Made by a program: the position numbers and the translations under genes
Shown: positions 26,427 through 35,302 of the stretch, one piece after another
Position numbering within the stretch: position 1 is the first letter of the stretch
How the letters are laid out: each line of letters begins with the position of its first letter
Origin: Streptomyces seoulensis
Lineage (GTDB): Bacteria; Actinomycetota; Actinomycetes; Streptomycetales; Streptomycetaceae
Direction of reading: 5' to 3'
DNA length: 64,000 nucleotides
NCBI RefSeq assembly: GCF_022846655.1
Contig: NZ_AP025667.1
Coordinates: forward strand, 4,935,001-4,999,000
Notes under the pieces: model-generated
Database searches by the model: none
The model's input: the letters and a program-made list of their open reading frames with translations, nothing else
What the model was told of the DNA's origin: nothing

Positions 26427-27130
26427 CTCCAGGCGGCGACCAGGTAGCCGACTCCGTACGGCGCCTCGTCGTACAGCAGGGTGCCGTCGAGGCCCGCGCC
26501 CTCGGCCGCCCCGGCGAGGACCTGCCAGGGGGCGCGGCCGGATGCCTGGAGTTCGCGGGCGAGCCCGGCGTCGAGTGCGGCGAGGGCGCCGAGATCCGCG
26601 GCGCCAAGGGCGCGTGCGGCCTCGGTGTCGAAGGGGGCCGCGCGTTCGTCGAGGTAGCCGGGGGCCTTGAGCGTGCGGCAGGCGCTGCCGTCGCCCATCA
26701 CCAGCAGGGCCACCCGGTCGCTCCCGCCGCCGATCTCCGCGCCGAGTCCGGCGCACCGCTCGGCCGCGAGTGCCATGTCCACGGCCACTCCCTCGACCGG
26801 GACCTGCGCCCAGCCGCTCCGCTTCAGCAGCCACGCGGCGACGGCCAGCGAGACGGGCAGCTCGGGGCCGGGTGCGGTCCGGGCGGCGGGGCCGAGCGTC
26901 ACGTCGGCATCGACGCCGAAGCCCCGGAAGGAACCCGGCGCACCCTGCGGGTGTCGGCCGCCGCGCTCGGCGGGGCCGACGACCACCAGGCGGTCGGGGC
27001 GGGCGGCGGCGAGCACGCCGAGGGCGTCCGCGCAGGCGGCTCGGGCGGCGTCCAGTTCGGGCGCGGCACCCGCGGCGACCTCGGGGACGAGCAGCGGGGG
27101 GCAGGGGCAGACGGCGGCTGCGACAAGCAT
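26423..27130 (-). CDS. Class III extradiol dioxygenase-like protein
   Basis: A 235-residue protein of the LigB/MEMO1 superfamily, named from its overall pattern (MLVAAAVCPCPPLLVPEVA, DRLVVVGPAERG, LLVMGDGSACRTL, YDEAPYGVGYLVAAW). The usual His metal ligands are not clearly conserved, so catalysis is doubtful. ATG at 27130 is chosen because TACGCT ends seven bases before it; a frame open upstream to 27217 lacks any signal. It lies 83 bases after miaB on the same strand. Role unknown. Confidence 0.68.
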   Translation of the reverse strand: MLVAAAVCPCPPLLVPEVAAGAAPELDAARAACADALGVLAAARPDRLVVVGPAERGGRHPQGAPGSFRGFGVDADVTLGPAARTAPGPELPVSLAVAAWLLKRSGWAQVPVEGVAVDMALAAERCAGLGAEIGGGSDRVALLVMGDGSACRTLKAPGYLDERAAPFDTEAARALGAADLGALAALDAGLARELQASGRAPWQVLAGAAEGAGLDGTLLYDEAPYGVGYLVAAWS

Positions 27131-27213
27131 GATCGGCAGCGTAACCCGCCTCACCCGCGCCCGCGCACGTCGTGGGCCGCGGGTGAGGCGCGGGACGGGT
27201 CGGTCGCAGCCGG

Positions 27214-28740
27214 TCATTCGCAGCCGCAGCCGCCGGTGGCGGCCGGCAGGGGCGCGGGGACACCGATCTTCGGCAGGCCGAGCATGACGCCGGCCTTCTC
27301 GGTGGTCTCGGCGGCGTTGCGCTTCTCCCAGGCGTCACCGGCGCGCGTGCGGCGCACGGCGAGGGTCGGGCCCTCGGCGAGCAAGTGGTGCGGGGCGGCG
27401 TAGGTCACCTCGACGGTGACCACGTCGCCGGGGCGCACCTCCTCGTCCGGCTTGGTGAAGTGGACCAAGCGGTTGTCGGGGGCGCGGCCGGACAGGCGGT
27501 GGGTGGCGCCGTCCTTGCGGCCCTCGCCCTCGGCGACCATCAGCTCCAGGGTGCGGCCGACCTGCTTCTTGTTCTCCTCCCAGGAGATCTCCTCCTGGAG
27601 GGCGACGAGGCGCTCGTAGCGCGCCTGCACGACCTCCTTGGGGATCTGGTCGTCCATGGTCGCGGCCGGGGTGCCGGGACGCTTGGAGTACTGGAAGGTG
27701 AATGCCTGGGCGAACCGGGCCTCGCGGACCACGTGCATGGTCTGCTCGAAGTCCTCCTCGGTCTCGCCGGGGAAGCCCACGATGATGTCGGTGGTGATGG
27801 CCGCGTGCGGGATGGCGGCGCGGACCTTCTCGATGATGCCGAGGTAGCGCTCCTGCCGGTACGAGCGGCGCATCGCCTTCAGGACGGTGTCCGAGCCGGA
27901 CTGGAGCGGCATGTGCAACTGCGGCATCACGTTCGGCGTCTCGGCCATGGCGGCGATCACGTCGTCGGTGAAGTCGCGGGGGTGCGGGGAGGTGAAGCGG
28001 ACCCGCTCCAGGCCCTCGATCTTTCCGCAGGCCCGCAGCAGCTTGCTGAACGCCTCGCGGTCGCCGATGTCGGAGCCGTAGGCGTTGACGTTCTGCCCGA
28101 GCAGGGTGATCTCGCTGACGCCCTCGGCGACCAGCGCCTCGATCTCGGCGAGGATGTCGCCGGTCCTGCGGTCCTTCTCCTTGCCGCGCAGCGCCGGGAC
28201 GATGCAGAAGGTGCAGGTGTTGTTGCAGCCGACGGAGATCGACACCCAGGCCGCGTACGCGCTCTCGCGCCGGGTCGGCAGGGTGGAGGGGAACGCCTCC
28301 AGCGACTCGGCGATCTCGACCTGCGCCTCCTCCTGGACGCGGGCGCGCTCCAGCAGGACGGGCAGCTTGCCGATGTTGTGCGTACCGAAGACGACATCCA
28401 CCCAGGGCGCCTTCTTGACGATGGTGTCCCGGTCCTTCTGCGCGAGACAGCCGCCGACCGCGATCTGCATGCCGGGCCGGGACACCTTCCGCGGTGCCAG
28501 ACGGCCGAGGTTGCCGTAGAGACGGTTGTCGGCGTTCTCCCGGACCGCGCACGTGTTGAACACGACCACGTCGGCATCCCCGTCCGACCCCTCGGGCGCG
28601 CGCACGTACCCGGCGTCCTCGAGCAGGCCGGACAATCGCTCGGAGTCGTGGACGTTCATCTGGCACCCGTAGGTGCGCACTTCGTACGTCTTGGCTTCTC
28701 GAACGTCCACTGCCGGGCTCCGGTCGCTGCTGATGGTCAT
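27214..28740 (-). CDS. miaB: tRNA-2-methylthio-N6-dimethylallyladenosine synthase
   Basis: A 508-residue radical-SAM methylthiotransferase that converts i6A37 to ms2i6A37 in tRNA. The N-terminal MTTase domain carries three cluster cysteines ([21 protein letters not shown]), the radical-SAM motif is CNNTCTFC, and a TRAM domain follows near residue 400-470. The C-terminus ends in GGCGCE, an extra Cys-rich tail. A TACCCT box ends six bases before the ATG, so translation is probably leaderless. It acts after MiaA, encoded downstream on the same strand. Confidence 0.95.
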   Translation of the reverse strand: MTISSDRSPAVDVREAKTYEVRTYGCQMNVHDSERLSGLLEDAGYVRAPEGSDGDADVVVFNTCAVRENADNRLYGNLGRLAPRKVSRPGMQIAVGGCLAQKDRDTIVKKAPWVDVVFGTHNIGKLPVLLERARVQEEAQVEIAESLEAFPSTLPTRRESAYAAWVSISVGCNNTCTFCIVPALRGKEKDRRTGDILAEIEALVAEGVSEITLLGQNVNAYGSDIGDREAFSKLLRACGKIEGLERVRFTSPHPRDFTDDVIAAMAETPNVMPQLHMPLQSGSDTVLKAMRRSYRQERYLGIIEKVRAAIPHAAITTDIIVGFPGETEEDFEQTMHVVREARFAQAFTFQYSKRPGTPAATMDDQIPKEVVQARYERLVALQEEISWEENKKQVGRTLELMVAEGEGRKDGATHRLSGRAPDNRLVHFTKPDEEVRPGDVVTVEVTYAAPHHLLAEGPTLAVRRTRAGDAWEKRNAAETTEKAGVMLGLPKIGVPAPLPAATGGCGCE

Positions 28741-28816
28741 GGGTCAAGGGTAGGCGGTCCCCGGAGGCCCTCCGTCCCCGCTCCGGGCCGCCCGTGACCG
28801 GGGACACAGCGGGTCG

Positions 28817-29221
28817 TCAGGCCCCGGTGGGGGTCCAGCCCTGGCGGCGCAGGACGGCCGAGACGTCGGGGGCGCGGTAGTGGTCGCCCTTGAGGACCTT
28901 GCCGTCCTCGCGGCGGGCGATCTCGCCGTCCGGGCCGATCTTGCTCATGTTGGCGCGGTGGATCTCGGCGATCACCTCGTCGAGGTCGATGCCGTGGACC
29001 AGCGCGGTGCCGTAGGCCACGTACACCACGTCCGCCAGTTCCTGCGCGAGATGGTCGAGCGGGCCGGTGACCGACACCTCGGCCACCTCGGCGGCCTCCT
29101 CGGCGAGCAGTTCCCCTCGGTGCGCGGCCAGTTCGGCACCGATCTCGGTGGGTACGGTGCGGGCGTCGAGGCCGAAGGCGCGGTGGAACTCGCCGACGAG
29201 ACGGGCGGGAGAAGTGCTCAT
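28817..29221 (-). CDS. MazG-like nucleotide pyrophosphohydrolase
   Basis: A 134-residue all-alpha NTP pyrophosphohydrolase of the MazG/phosphoribosyl-ATP type. The metal-binding pattern EExxE (LLAEEAAEVAE) and ExxD (QELADVVYV) is present, and the tail holds KIGPDGEIARREDGKVLKG, common to this subgroup. It probably hydrolyses non-canonical or excess NTPs. TAGAGT ends six bases before the ATG, suggesting leaderless expression. It lies 76 bases upstream of miaB on the same strand. Confidence 0.8.
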   Translation of the reverse strand: MSTSPARLVGEFHRAFGLDARTVPTEIGAELAAHRGELLAEEAAEVAEVSVTGPLDHLAQELADVVYVAYGTALVHGIDLDEVIAEIHRANMSKIGPDGEIARREDGKVLKGDHYRAPDVSAVLRRQGWTPTGA

Positions 29222-29342
29222 GCGGCGACTCTAACGGCCACCTCGGACAGCCCCGGAAGTTGTCCACAGGCAGGCGGATGCCGGGCCGTCCGGTTGTCCA
29301 CAGCCCTGGTCGCACCGCTTCCGGCCTGGCAGGATCGCCCGC

Positions 29343-30359
29343 ATGTCCAAGGTGTTCCCGTTCGCCGAGATCTCCGCCCGCCTGCCCGGCCGGCGCCGCA
29401 TGCTGTGGGCGTCGGGCGCGGGAGTCGTGGTGTTCGGCCTGCTGCTGTGGTGGCTGGTGCCGCTCGGCGAGAAGCCGCCGAGCGGGACGATCGTGTTCAG
29501 CACGGGCGGCACCCGCGGGGTGTACGAGGAGTACGGCCGCCGCCTGCGCAACGAGCTGGCGAAGGACATGCCCGGTCTGACGGTGAAGCTCACGAGCAGC
29601 GCCGGCTCGCAGGAGAACGTGCGGCGGGTGGCGACCGGGAAGGCGGACTTCGCCATCGCCGCGGCCGACGCGGTGGAGACGTACGAGCAGGCGCACCCCG
29701 CCGAGCACCGGCTGCGCGGGGTGGCCCGGCTCTACGACGACTATGTCCAGCTCATCGTGGCGCCCGGTTCCGACATCGACAGCGTGGCCGACCTCCGGCA
29801 CAAGCGGGTCTCCACGGGACTGCCCAACTCCGGTGTGCGGTTGATAGCGAACGGCGTGCTGAAGGCCGCCGGGATCGACCCGGGCAAGGACATCGTCCCG
29901 GTCTCCGCGGGCATCGACACCGGTCCGGACATGCTGGCCGACCACGAGATCGACGCCTTCTTCTGGTCCGGCGGCCTGCCCACGGGCGGTCTCGCGGAGC
30001 TGGCGGACAAGTCGGGGTTCCGGTTCATACCGATAGGGGGAAAGCTCGTCTCCCGGTTGCACGCCGAGGGAGAGGCGGCGCGCTACTACCGGCCCACCAA
30101 CATGCCCGAGTCCGCGTATCCGCTCGTGCAGGACGGCTCCACGGTGGCCACCATCGCGGTGTCCAACCTGCTGATGACCCGTGCCGACCTGGACCCGAGG
30201 CTCACGGAGTGGATGACCCGCATCGTGATCAAGAGCCGGGACGAGATAGGCAAGCATGTGCACTCCGCGCAGCGCGTGGATCTGCGCACCGCCATCTACA
30301 CCGACCCGCTCCCCCTGCACACCGGCGCCCGGCGCTACTACCGCTCGGTCAAGCCCTGA
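29343..30359 (+). CDS. TAXI family TRAP-type solute-binding protein, membrane anchored
   Basis: A 338-residue extracytoplasmic solute receptor of the TAXI group, which binds small organic acids or amino acids. A single hydrophobic segment at about 22-42 (WASGAGVVVFGLLLWWLVPL) anchors it; there is no lipobox. The binding domain shows TIVFSTGGTRGVYEEYG, SAGSQENVRRVATGKADFAI and RVSTGLPNSGVRLIA. No TRAP membrane subunit gene is adjacent. It converges on a sensor kinase gene and their ends overlap by 22 bases, so it may act as a ligand sensor rather than a transporter. CAGGAT lies seven bases before the ATG. Confidence 0.82.
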   Translation: MSKVFPFAEISARLPGRRRMLWASGAGVVVFGLLLWWLVPLGEKPPSGTIVFSTGGTRGVYEEYGRRLRNELAKDMPGLTVKLTSSAGSQENVRRVATGKADFAIAAADAVETYEQAHPAEHRLRGVARLYDDYVQLIVAPGSDIDSVADLRHKRVSTGLPNSGVRLIANGVLKAAGIDPGKDIVPVSAGIDTGPDMLADHEIDAFFWSGGLPTGGLAELADKSGFRFIPIGGKLVSRLHAEGEAARYYRPTNMPESAYPLVQDGSTVATIAVSNLLMTRADLDPRLTEWMTRIVIKSRDEIGKHVHSAQRVDLRTAIYTDPLPLHTGARRYYRSVKP

Positions 30360-31771
30360 CGCGGTGCGGCGGCGGGGGCGTGCCGGGGCAGGGTGACCGT
30401 GACCCGTAGCCCCTCGGGGTCGTGGTGGCCGTAGGCGATGGAACAGTCCGTCGCGGCGAGCAGGGCACGGGTGATGGACAGGCCCAGACCTGAGCCCTTG
30501 ATGTTCTGGTGGCGTCCGCTGCGCCAGAACCGGTCCCCCACGCGCGCGAGTTCGTCATCGGTCAGGCCCGGCCCGGTGTCGGTGACCTGGACCGTGGTGG
30601 TGTCGCCGCCCGCGAAGACGCCGACCTCCACCGTGCCGTGCTCGGGGGTGAACTTGACGGCGTTGTCGATCACCGCGTCCAGCGCGCTGGACAGGGTGAT
30701 CGCGTCGGCCCAGGCGGTCGTGGGCGGGCAGTCGCCCACCAGTCGGACCCCCTTGGCCTCGGCGGTCGGCGTCCAGGCGGCGACCCGTTCCTCGGCCAGC
30801 GCGCCGATGTCGGTCAGCCGGGCCTCGGTCTCGGCGTGCTCGGCCAGCGCCAGGTCGAGCAGGTCGTCCAGCACCTGGGCGAGCCGTTTGCCCTCGGTGC
30901 GCACGGAGGCGATCTCCTCGTTGCCCTCGGGCAGTTCGAGGGAGAGCAGTTCGATACGCAGCAACAGAGCGGAGAGGGGGTTGCGCAGTTGATGGGAGGC
31001 GTCGGCGACGAACGCCCGCTGCTGCTCCAGCACGTCCTCGACGTTGTCCGCCATCTCGTTGAACGACTTCGCCAGCCGCCGGAGTTCGGGGGGACCACCG
31101 CCGACCGCGACGCGGGACTTCAGGCGTCCGGTGGCGATGTCGTGGGTGGTGGCGTCCAGGATGCGGACCGGCCGCAGCACCCAGCCGGTCAGCCGGAGGG
31201 CGGCGCCGACCGCGAGCAGCATGGCGGCGATCTCGCCGGCCGCGATCAGCGCCCAGCCGCGCAGCACCCTCCACCGCATCTGCTCGGTGGGCGAGTCGGT
31301 CACGACGACCGCGACCACGTCCCCGTCCCGGATGACGGGCGAGGCGACCACGAGCCGGGACCGCTGCCAGGGCCACACCTGGCCGGGGTCGTGGCTGCGG
31401 CGGCTGAGCAGCGCCTCCTCGAAGGCCGCCCGGACCACCCCCTGTTGCGGTACGAACCAGTCGCCGGGGGCGTTGACCATGGCGGAGCGGTCGCTGTAGA
31501 AGACACCGGCACGAATGTCGTAGACGTCGTGGTAGCTCTCCAGCTCCCGGTGGAGGGTCTGCAGGCGCTCGTCCGGGGCGGTGGAGCGGCTGCCGCTCGG
31601 GGTGTCGGTGACGAACTGGGCGAGCGCGGCGAAGCGTGCGGTGTCGTCGATGCGGTCCACGATGACGCCCTGCTGCTGTGCGGCGGCCACGCTGACGGCG
31701 AGCGGTACGCCGAGCGCGAGGAGCACGGCCGCCATCAGCACGATCAGCAGCGGCAGAAGCCGAGTGCGCAC
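30338..31771 (-). CDS. Sensor histidine kinase (TctE-like)
   Basis: A 477-residue membrane kinase. TM1 at about 6-30, an extracellular domain at 31-170 with an ordinary dimerising layout, TM2 at 171-195, HAMP to about 250, then H260 in DASHQLRNP, N-box DNAVKFT, DTGPGL and GSGLGLSITRALL. The start is a GTG nine bases after the response regulator stop. With the regulator it forms an operon transcribed away from gluA, and its end overlaps the TAXI protein gene. The TctDE systems of proteobacteria sense citrate through a similar pairing; the ligand here is unknown. Confidence 0.9.
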   Translation of the reverse strand: MRTRLLPLLIVLMAAVLLALGVPLAVSVAAAQQQGVIVDRIDDTARFAALAQFVTDTPSGSRSTAPDERLQTLHRELESYHDVYDIRAGVFYSDRSAMVNAPGDWFVPQQGVVRAAFEEALLSRRSHDPGQVWPWQRSRLVVASPVIRDGDVVAVVVTDSPTEQMRWRVLRGWALIAAGEIAAMLLAVGAALRLTGWVLRPVRILDATTHDIATGRLKSRVAVGGGPPELRRLAKSFNEMADNVEDVLEQQRAFVADASHQLRNPLSALLLRIELLSLELPEGNEEIASVRTEGKRLAQVLDDLLDLALAEHAETEARLTDIGALAEERVAAWTPTAEAKGVRLVGDCPPTTAWADAITLSSALDAVIDNAVKFTPEHGTVEVGVFAGGDTTTVQVTDTGPGLTDDELARVGDRFWRSGRHQNIKGSGLGLSITRALLAATDCSIAYGHHDPEGLRVTVTLPRHAPAAAPRQGLTER

Positions 31772-31780
31772 CCGGCCCCG

Positions 31781-32470
31781 CTATCCGGCCGGGGCGACGA
31801 GCCGGTAGCCGACGCCGCGCACGGTCTCGATCAGCGCGGGCATGCGCAGCTTGGCGCGCAGGGACGCCACATGCACTTCCAGCGTGCGCCCGGTGCCTTC
31901 CCAACTGGTGCGCCACACCTCGCTGATGATCTGCTCCCGCCGGAAGACGACACCGGGCCGCTGGGCGAGCAGCGCGAGCAGGTCGAACTCCTTGCGGGTC
32001 AGCGGAACGGTGGCCCCGGCCACGCTGACCTGCCGGGTGGGGAGCTCTATGCGGACCGTGCCGAGCAGCAGGGCGGCGCTGTCGTCGCCGGTCAGGGCGT
32101 CCTCGGGGACGGTACGGCGGCTGACGGCGTGTATCCGGGCGAGGAGTTCGCCGGTGTCGTAGGGCTTCACCACGTAGTCGTCGGCGCCCAGGTTGAGCCC
32201 GTGGATGCGGGAGCGGATGTCGGAGCGGGCGGTGACCATGATGACCGGCGTACCGGTGCGCTTGCGGATCTTCCCGCAGACCTCGTAGCCGTCCTGGTCG
32301 GGCAGGCCGAGGTCGAGCAGGATCACGCCGAAGCCGGGGCCCTCGGGGACGAGCGCCTGGAGCGCCTCCTCGCCGCTGCGGGCGTGGGTCACGTCGAAGC
32401 CGTGCCGTGCGAGGACGGCGGAGAGGGCCGCGGCGACGTGGTTGTCGTCCTCGACGAGCAGAAGTCTCAT
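31781..32470 (-). CDS. OmpR-family response regulator (TctD-like)
   Basis: A 229-residue regulator with receiver domain (D53 in LLDLGLPDQD, and K in VVKPYD) and a winged-helix DNA-binding domain (LTRKEFDLLALLA, then TLEVHVASLRAKLR, and VRGVGYRL). ATG at 32470 has AGGGGG upstream; the frame continues another 37 codons with no start signal. It is first in the operon with the sensor kinase and is divergent from gluABCD across 292 bases, so it could bind that gap and control glutamate uptake, itself, or both. Confidence 0.92.
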   Translation of the reverse strand: MRLLLVEDDNHVAAALSAVLARHGFDVTHARSGEEALQALVPEGPGFGVILLDLGLPDQDGYEVCGKIRKRTGTPVIMVTARSDIRSRIHGLNLGADDYVVKPYDTGELLARIHAVSRRTVPEDALTGDDSAALLLGTVRIELPTRQVSVAGATVPLTRKEFDLLALLAQRPGVVFRREQIISEVWRTSWEGTGRTLEVHVASLRAKLRMPALIETVRGVGYRLVAPAG

Positions 32471-32653
32471 TCCGGCCCCCTTCGGTTCAGCGGTCGTACG
32501 GTCCGGGTTCTTCTCCGGCGCGTACCGATGGTGCGCGCGTGTGCACCATGCAGTGACGCCGATGAAGGACGACGCCGTCAAGAGCGTTCCGGTTGCCCAT
32601 GACTTCCGTTATCCGGCCGATACGCACACAGAAGGCAAGAGCTACGACACGTG

Positions 32654-32669
32654 TCCGATTGCTATCGGA
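32654..32669. promoter_or_regulatory. Dyad in the regulator-gluA gap
   Basis: TCCGAT-TGCT-ATCGGA, a perfect 6-bp dyad around a 4-base centre, midway between the divergent response regulator and gluA genes. Candidate operator. Confidence 0.35.
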
Positions 32670-32698
32670 TCGTGATGCTCAGATTCACCTCAGATGTG

Positions 32699-32728
32699 GT
32701 GACGCTGGCGGGGGGTCGTCACTACTGT
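32699..32728 (+). promoter_or_regulatory. gluA promoter with flanking dyad
   Basis: GTGACG (32699-32704) and CGTCAC (32717-32722) form a perfect 6-bp inverted repeat with a 12-base spacer, followed at once by TACTGT (32723-32728) as a -10 element, 34 bases before the gluA start. A protein bound here would cover the -35 to -10 spacer. Confidence 0.45.
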
Positions 32729-32762
32729 CCTCCGAAACCGAGGAGGACGGAGCCTGAGAGCG

Positions 32763-33539
32763 ATGACCGAAGTAGCGGTGGCCAAGGAAGACGTGGCCGC
32801 GTCCGACGACCTGGTCGTCCTGAAGAGCGTCAACAAGCACTTCGGCGCGTTGCATGTGCTCCAGGAGATCGACCTGACGATCGGCCGCGGTGAGGTCGTC
32901 GTGGTCATCGGGCCGTCCGGGTCCGGCAAGTCGACCCTGTGCCGCACCATCAACCGCCTGGAGACGATCGACTCCGGCAGCATCACCATCGACGGCAAGC
33001 CGCTGCCCCAGGAGGGCAAGGCGCTGGCCCGGCTGCGGGCGGACGTCGGGATGGTGTTCCAGTCCTTCAACCTCTTCGCGCACAAGACCGTGCTCGAGAA
33101 CGTGATGCTGGGCCAGCTCAAGGTCCGCAAGACGGACAAGAAGAAGGCCGAGGAGCAGGCGCGTGCCCTGCTCGACCGGGTGGGCGTCGGCAGCCAGGCC
33201 GACAAGTACCCGGCGCAGTTGTCGGGCGGTCAGCAGCAGCGCGTGGCCATCGCGCGGGCGCTGGCGATGGGCCCGAAGGTGATGCTCTTCGACGAGCCGA
33301 CCTCGGCCCTGGACCCCGAGATGATCAACGAGGTCCTGGAGGTCATGCAGCAGCTCGCCCGCGAGGGCATGACGATGGTCGTCGTCACCCACGAGATGGG
33401 CTTCGCGCGCTCGGCCGCGAACCGCGTGGTCTTCATGGCGGACGGCCGGATCATCGAAGAGGCCGCACCCGAGCAGTTCTTCAGCAATCCGCGCAGCGAC
33501 CGGGCCAAGGACTTCCTGTCCAAGATCCTGCACCACTGA
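32763..33539 (+). CDS. gluA: Glutamate ABC transporter ATP-binding protein
   Basis: A 258-residue polar amino acid ABC ATPase. Walker A GPSGSGKS at 50-57, Q-loop in MVFQSFNLF, signature LSGGQQQR near 153, Walker B LFDEPTS near 174 and the switch His in VVTHEMGF. It energises import with GluC and GluD; GluB delivers the substrate. GAGGACGGAG lies before the ATG. The order ATPase, binding protein, permease, permease matches the actinobacterial gluABCD operon for glutamate uptake. Confidence 0.93.
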   Translation: MTEVAVAKEDVAASDDLVVLKSVNKHFGALHVLQEIDLTIGRGEVVVVIGPSGSGKSTLCRTINRLETIDSGSITIDGKPLPQEGKALARLRADVGMVFQSFNLFAHKTVLENVMLGQLKVRKTDKKKAEEQARALLDRVGVGSQADKYPAQLSGGQQQRVAIARALAMGPKVMLFDEPTSALDPEMINEVLEVMQQLAREGMTMVVVTHEMGFARSAANRVVFMADGRIIEEAAPEQFFSNPRSDRAKDFLSKILHH

Positions 33540-33555
33540 GCCGCGGGCCGGGCTC

Positions 33556-33608
33556 CCGCACCGTCCGAGCCGTCCGGGTGACCGGGCGGCCCGGAGTCGT
33601 CGGTGCGG
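33556..33608 (+). other. Hairpin between gluA and gluB
   Basis: CCGCACCG (33556-33563) pairs with CGGTGCGG (33601-33608), enclosing further CCGGG/CCCGG pairing. It lies between the gluA stop and the gluB start and may stabilise or shape the operon mRNA. Confidence 0.4.
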
Positions 33609-33672
33609 CGGCCCGTGCCCTCGCGCTCTTTCCCCACTTCGCTCGTCACGCATCACGCAAAGGATGTCCACC

Positions 33673-34506
33673 ATGAAGCTCCGCAAGGTCACCGCCGCCT
33701 CCGCCGTCGTGCTCGCCCTCGCCGTGTCCGTCACCGCGTGCGGCGGCGACAAGAAGGACGACGCCTCGGGCGGCGGCAAGAAGATCAAGATCGGCATCAA
33801 GTTCGACCAGCCGGGTCTCGGTCTGCAGGAGCCGGACGGCTCCTACTCCGGCTTCGACGTGGACGTGGCCACCTATGTCGCCAAGCAGCTCGGCTACCAG
33901 CCGAACCAGATCGAGTGGGTCCAGACCAAGAGCGCCGACCGCGAGAACGCGCTCCAGCGCGGCGACGTCAAGTTCATCGCGGCCACCTACTCGATCACCG
34001 ACGAGCGCAAGGAGAAGGTGGACTTCGCCGGCCCGTACCTGCTGGCCCACCAGGACCTGCTGGTGAAGAAGGGCTCGGACATCACCAAGGGCACGGACCT
34101 CAACAAGAAGAAGCTGTGTTCCGTGACCGGTTCCACCTCGGCGCAGAACGTCAAGAAGACGATCGCCCCGGACGCCAACCTGCGCCCGCTGTCCGGCTAC
34201 TCGGAGTGCGTCGCCGGTCTCCAGAGCGGCGCCGTGGACGCGCTGACCACGGACGACTCGATCCTCGCGGGCTTCGCCGCGCAGGACAAGTACAAGGGTC
34301 AGTTCAAGCTCACGGGTCTGAAGCTCAGCAACGAGAACTACGGCATCGGCGTCAAGAAGGGCGACTCCGCGACCGTCGACAAGATCAACAAGGCGCTGGA
34401 GCAGATGGTCTCCGACAAGTCGTGGGACAAGGCCGTGAAGGACAACTTCGGCCCGGCCCAGTACAAGAACGAGCGCGCCCCGAAGATCGGCGACATCGTC
34501 AAGTAG
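33673..34506 (+). CDS. gluB: Glutamate ABC transporter substrate-binding lipoprotein
   Basis: A 277-residue solute-binding lipoprotein. Signal peptide MKLRKVTAASAVVLALAVSV with lipobox VTAC, then the SBP_bac_3 fold (KIGIKFDQPGLGL, YSGFDVDVATYVAKQLG, RGDVKFIAATYSITDERKE). Two cysteines in LCSVTG and YSECVAGL likely form the disulphide common in Gram-positive members. I start at the second ATG (33673) because AAAGGA sits nine bases before it; the first ATG, three codons earlier, abuts that site. The high-copy component of the operon. Confidence 0.92.
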   Translation: MKLRKVTAASAVVLALAVSVTACGGDKKDDASGGGKKIKIGIKFDQPGLGLQEPDGSYSGFDVDVATYVAKQLGYQPNQIEWVQTKSADRENALQRGDVKFIAATYSITDERKEKVDFAGPYLLAHQDLLVKKGSDITKGTDLNKKKLCSVTGSTSAQNVKKTIAPDANLRPLSGYSECVAGLQSGAVDALTTDDSILAGFAAQDKYKGQFKLTGLKLSNENYGIGVKKGDSATVDKINKALEQMVSDKSWDKAVKDNFGPAQYKNERAPKIGDIVK

Positions 34507-34556
34507 TCCCGGCATCACGACGCGAGGACCTGGCGGGCTCCGCACGGTCCACGGTC

Positions 34557-34592
34557 CGCGCCGCCGTCCACCGCTTCCCGGACGGCGGCGCG
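34557..34592 (+). other. Strong hairpin between gluB and gluC
   Basis: Perfect 13-bp stem CGCGCCGCCGTCC (34557-34569) with GGACGGCGGCGCG (34580-34592) and a 10-base loop, 50 bases past the gluB stop. No T-tract. Probably a partial terminator or a 3' stabiliser that keeps gluB mRNA more abundant than the permease genes. Confidence 0.6.
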
Positions 34593-34636
34593 CCCCGACC
34601 ACCCCGTAGGCCACAGACCCGGAAGCGCGGGAGAAC

Positions 34637-35302
34637 GTGTTCGACTTTCTTGAAGGCTACGACGTCCTGGGGGCGTTCTGGACGACGGTGCAGCTCACCG
34701 TCTTCTCCGGCGTCGGCTCCCTCGTCTGGGGCATCCTGCTGGCCGGCATGCGGGTCAGTCCTGTCCCGCTGATGCGCGGGTTCGGCACCGCCTACGTCAA
34801 CATCGTCCGGAACATCCCCCTGACGATCATCATCCTGTTCACCTCGCTCGGCCTCGCCGACATCTTCGGTGTCACCATGGGGTCCCAGGACTTCAAGATC
34901 CAGGGCTTCCGGCTGGCCGTGCTCGGACTGATCGCCTACACGGCGGCGTTCGTGTGCGAGGCGATCCGCTCAGGCATCAACACGGTGCCGCTCGGCCAGG
35001 CCGAGGCGGCCCGCGCCATCGGGCTGAGCTTCTCCCAGACGCTCCGGCTGATCGTGCTGCCGCAGGCGTTCCGCGCGGTCATCGGCCCGCTGGCCAACGT
35101 CCTGATCGCCCTGACCAAGAACACCACGGTGGCGGCCGCCATCGGCGTGGCCGAAGCCGCGACCCTGATGAAGACGATGATCGAGAACGAGGCCCAGACC
35201 GTGGCCATCGGCGCCGTCTTCGCCCTCGGCTTCGTGGTACTGACCCTGCCGACCGGCCTCCTCCTCGGCTGGCTCGGCAAGCGACTGGCGGTGAAGCGAT
35301 GA
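34637..35302 (+). CDS. gluC: Glutamate ABC transporter permease
   Basis: A 221-residue HisM-type permease with about five membrane spans and the EAA loop (SGINTVPLGQAEAARAIGLS). Its N-terminal FWTTVQLTVFSGVGSLVWG is typical of polar amino acid permeases. The GTG start follows GGGAGAAC. It ends in an ATGA overlap with gluD, so the two permeases are translationally coupled. Confidence 0.92.
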   Translation: MFDFLEGYDVLGAFWTTVQLTVFSGVGSLVWGILLAGMRVSPVPLMRGFGTAYVNIVRNIPLTIIILFTSLGLADIFGVTMGSQDFKIQGFRLAVLGLIAYTAAFVCEAIRSGINTVPLGQAEAARAIGLSFSQTLRLIVLPQAFRAVIGPLANVLIALTKNTTVAAAIGVAEAATLMKTMIENEAQTVAIGAVFALGFVVLTLPTGLLLGWLGKRLAVKR

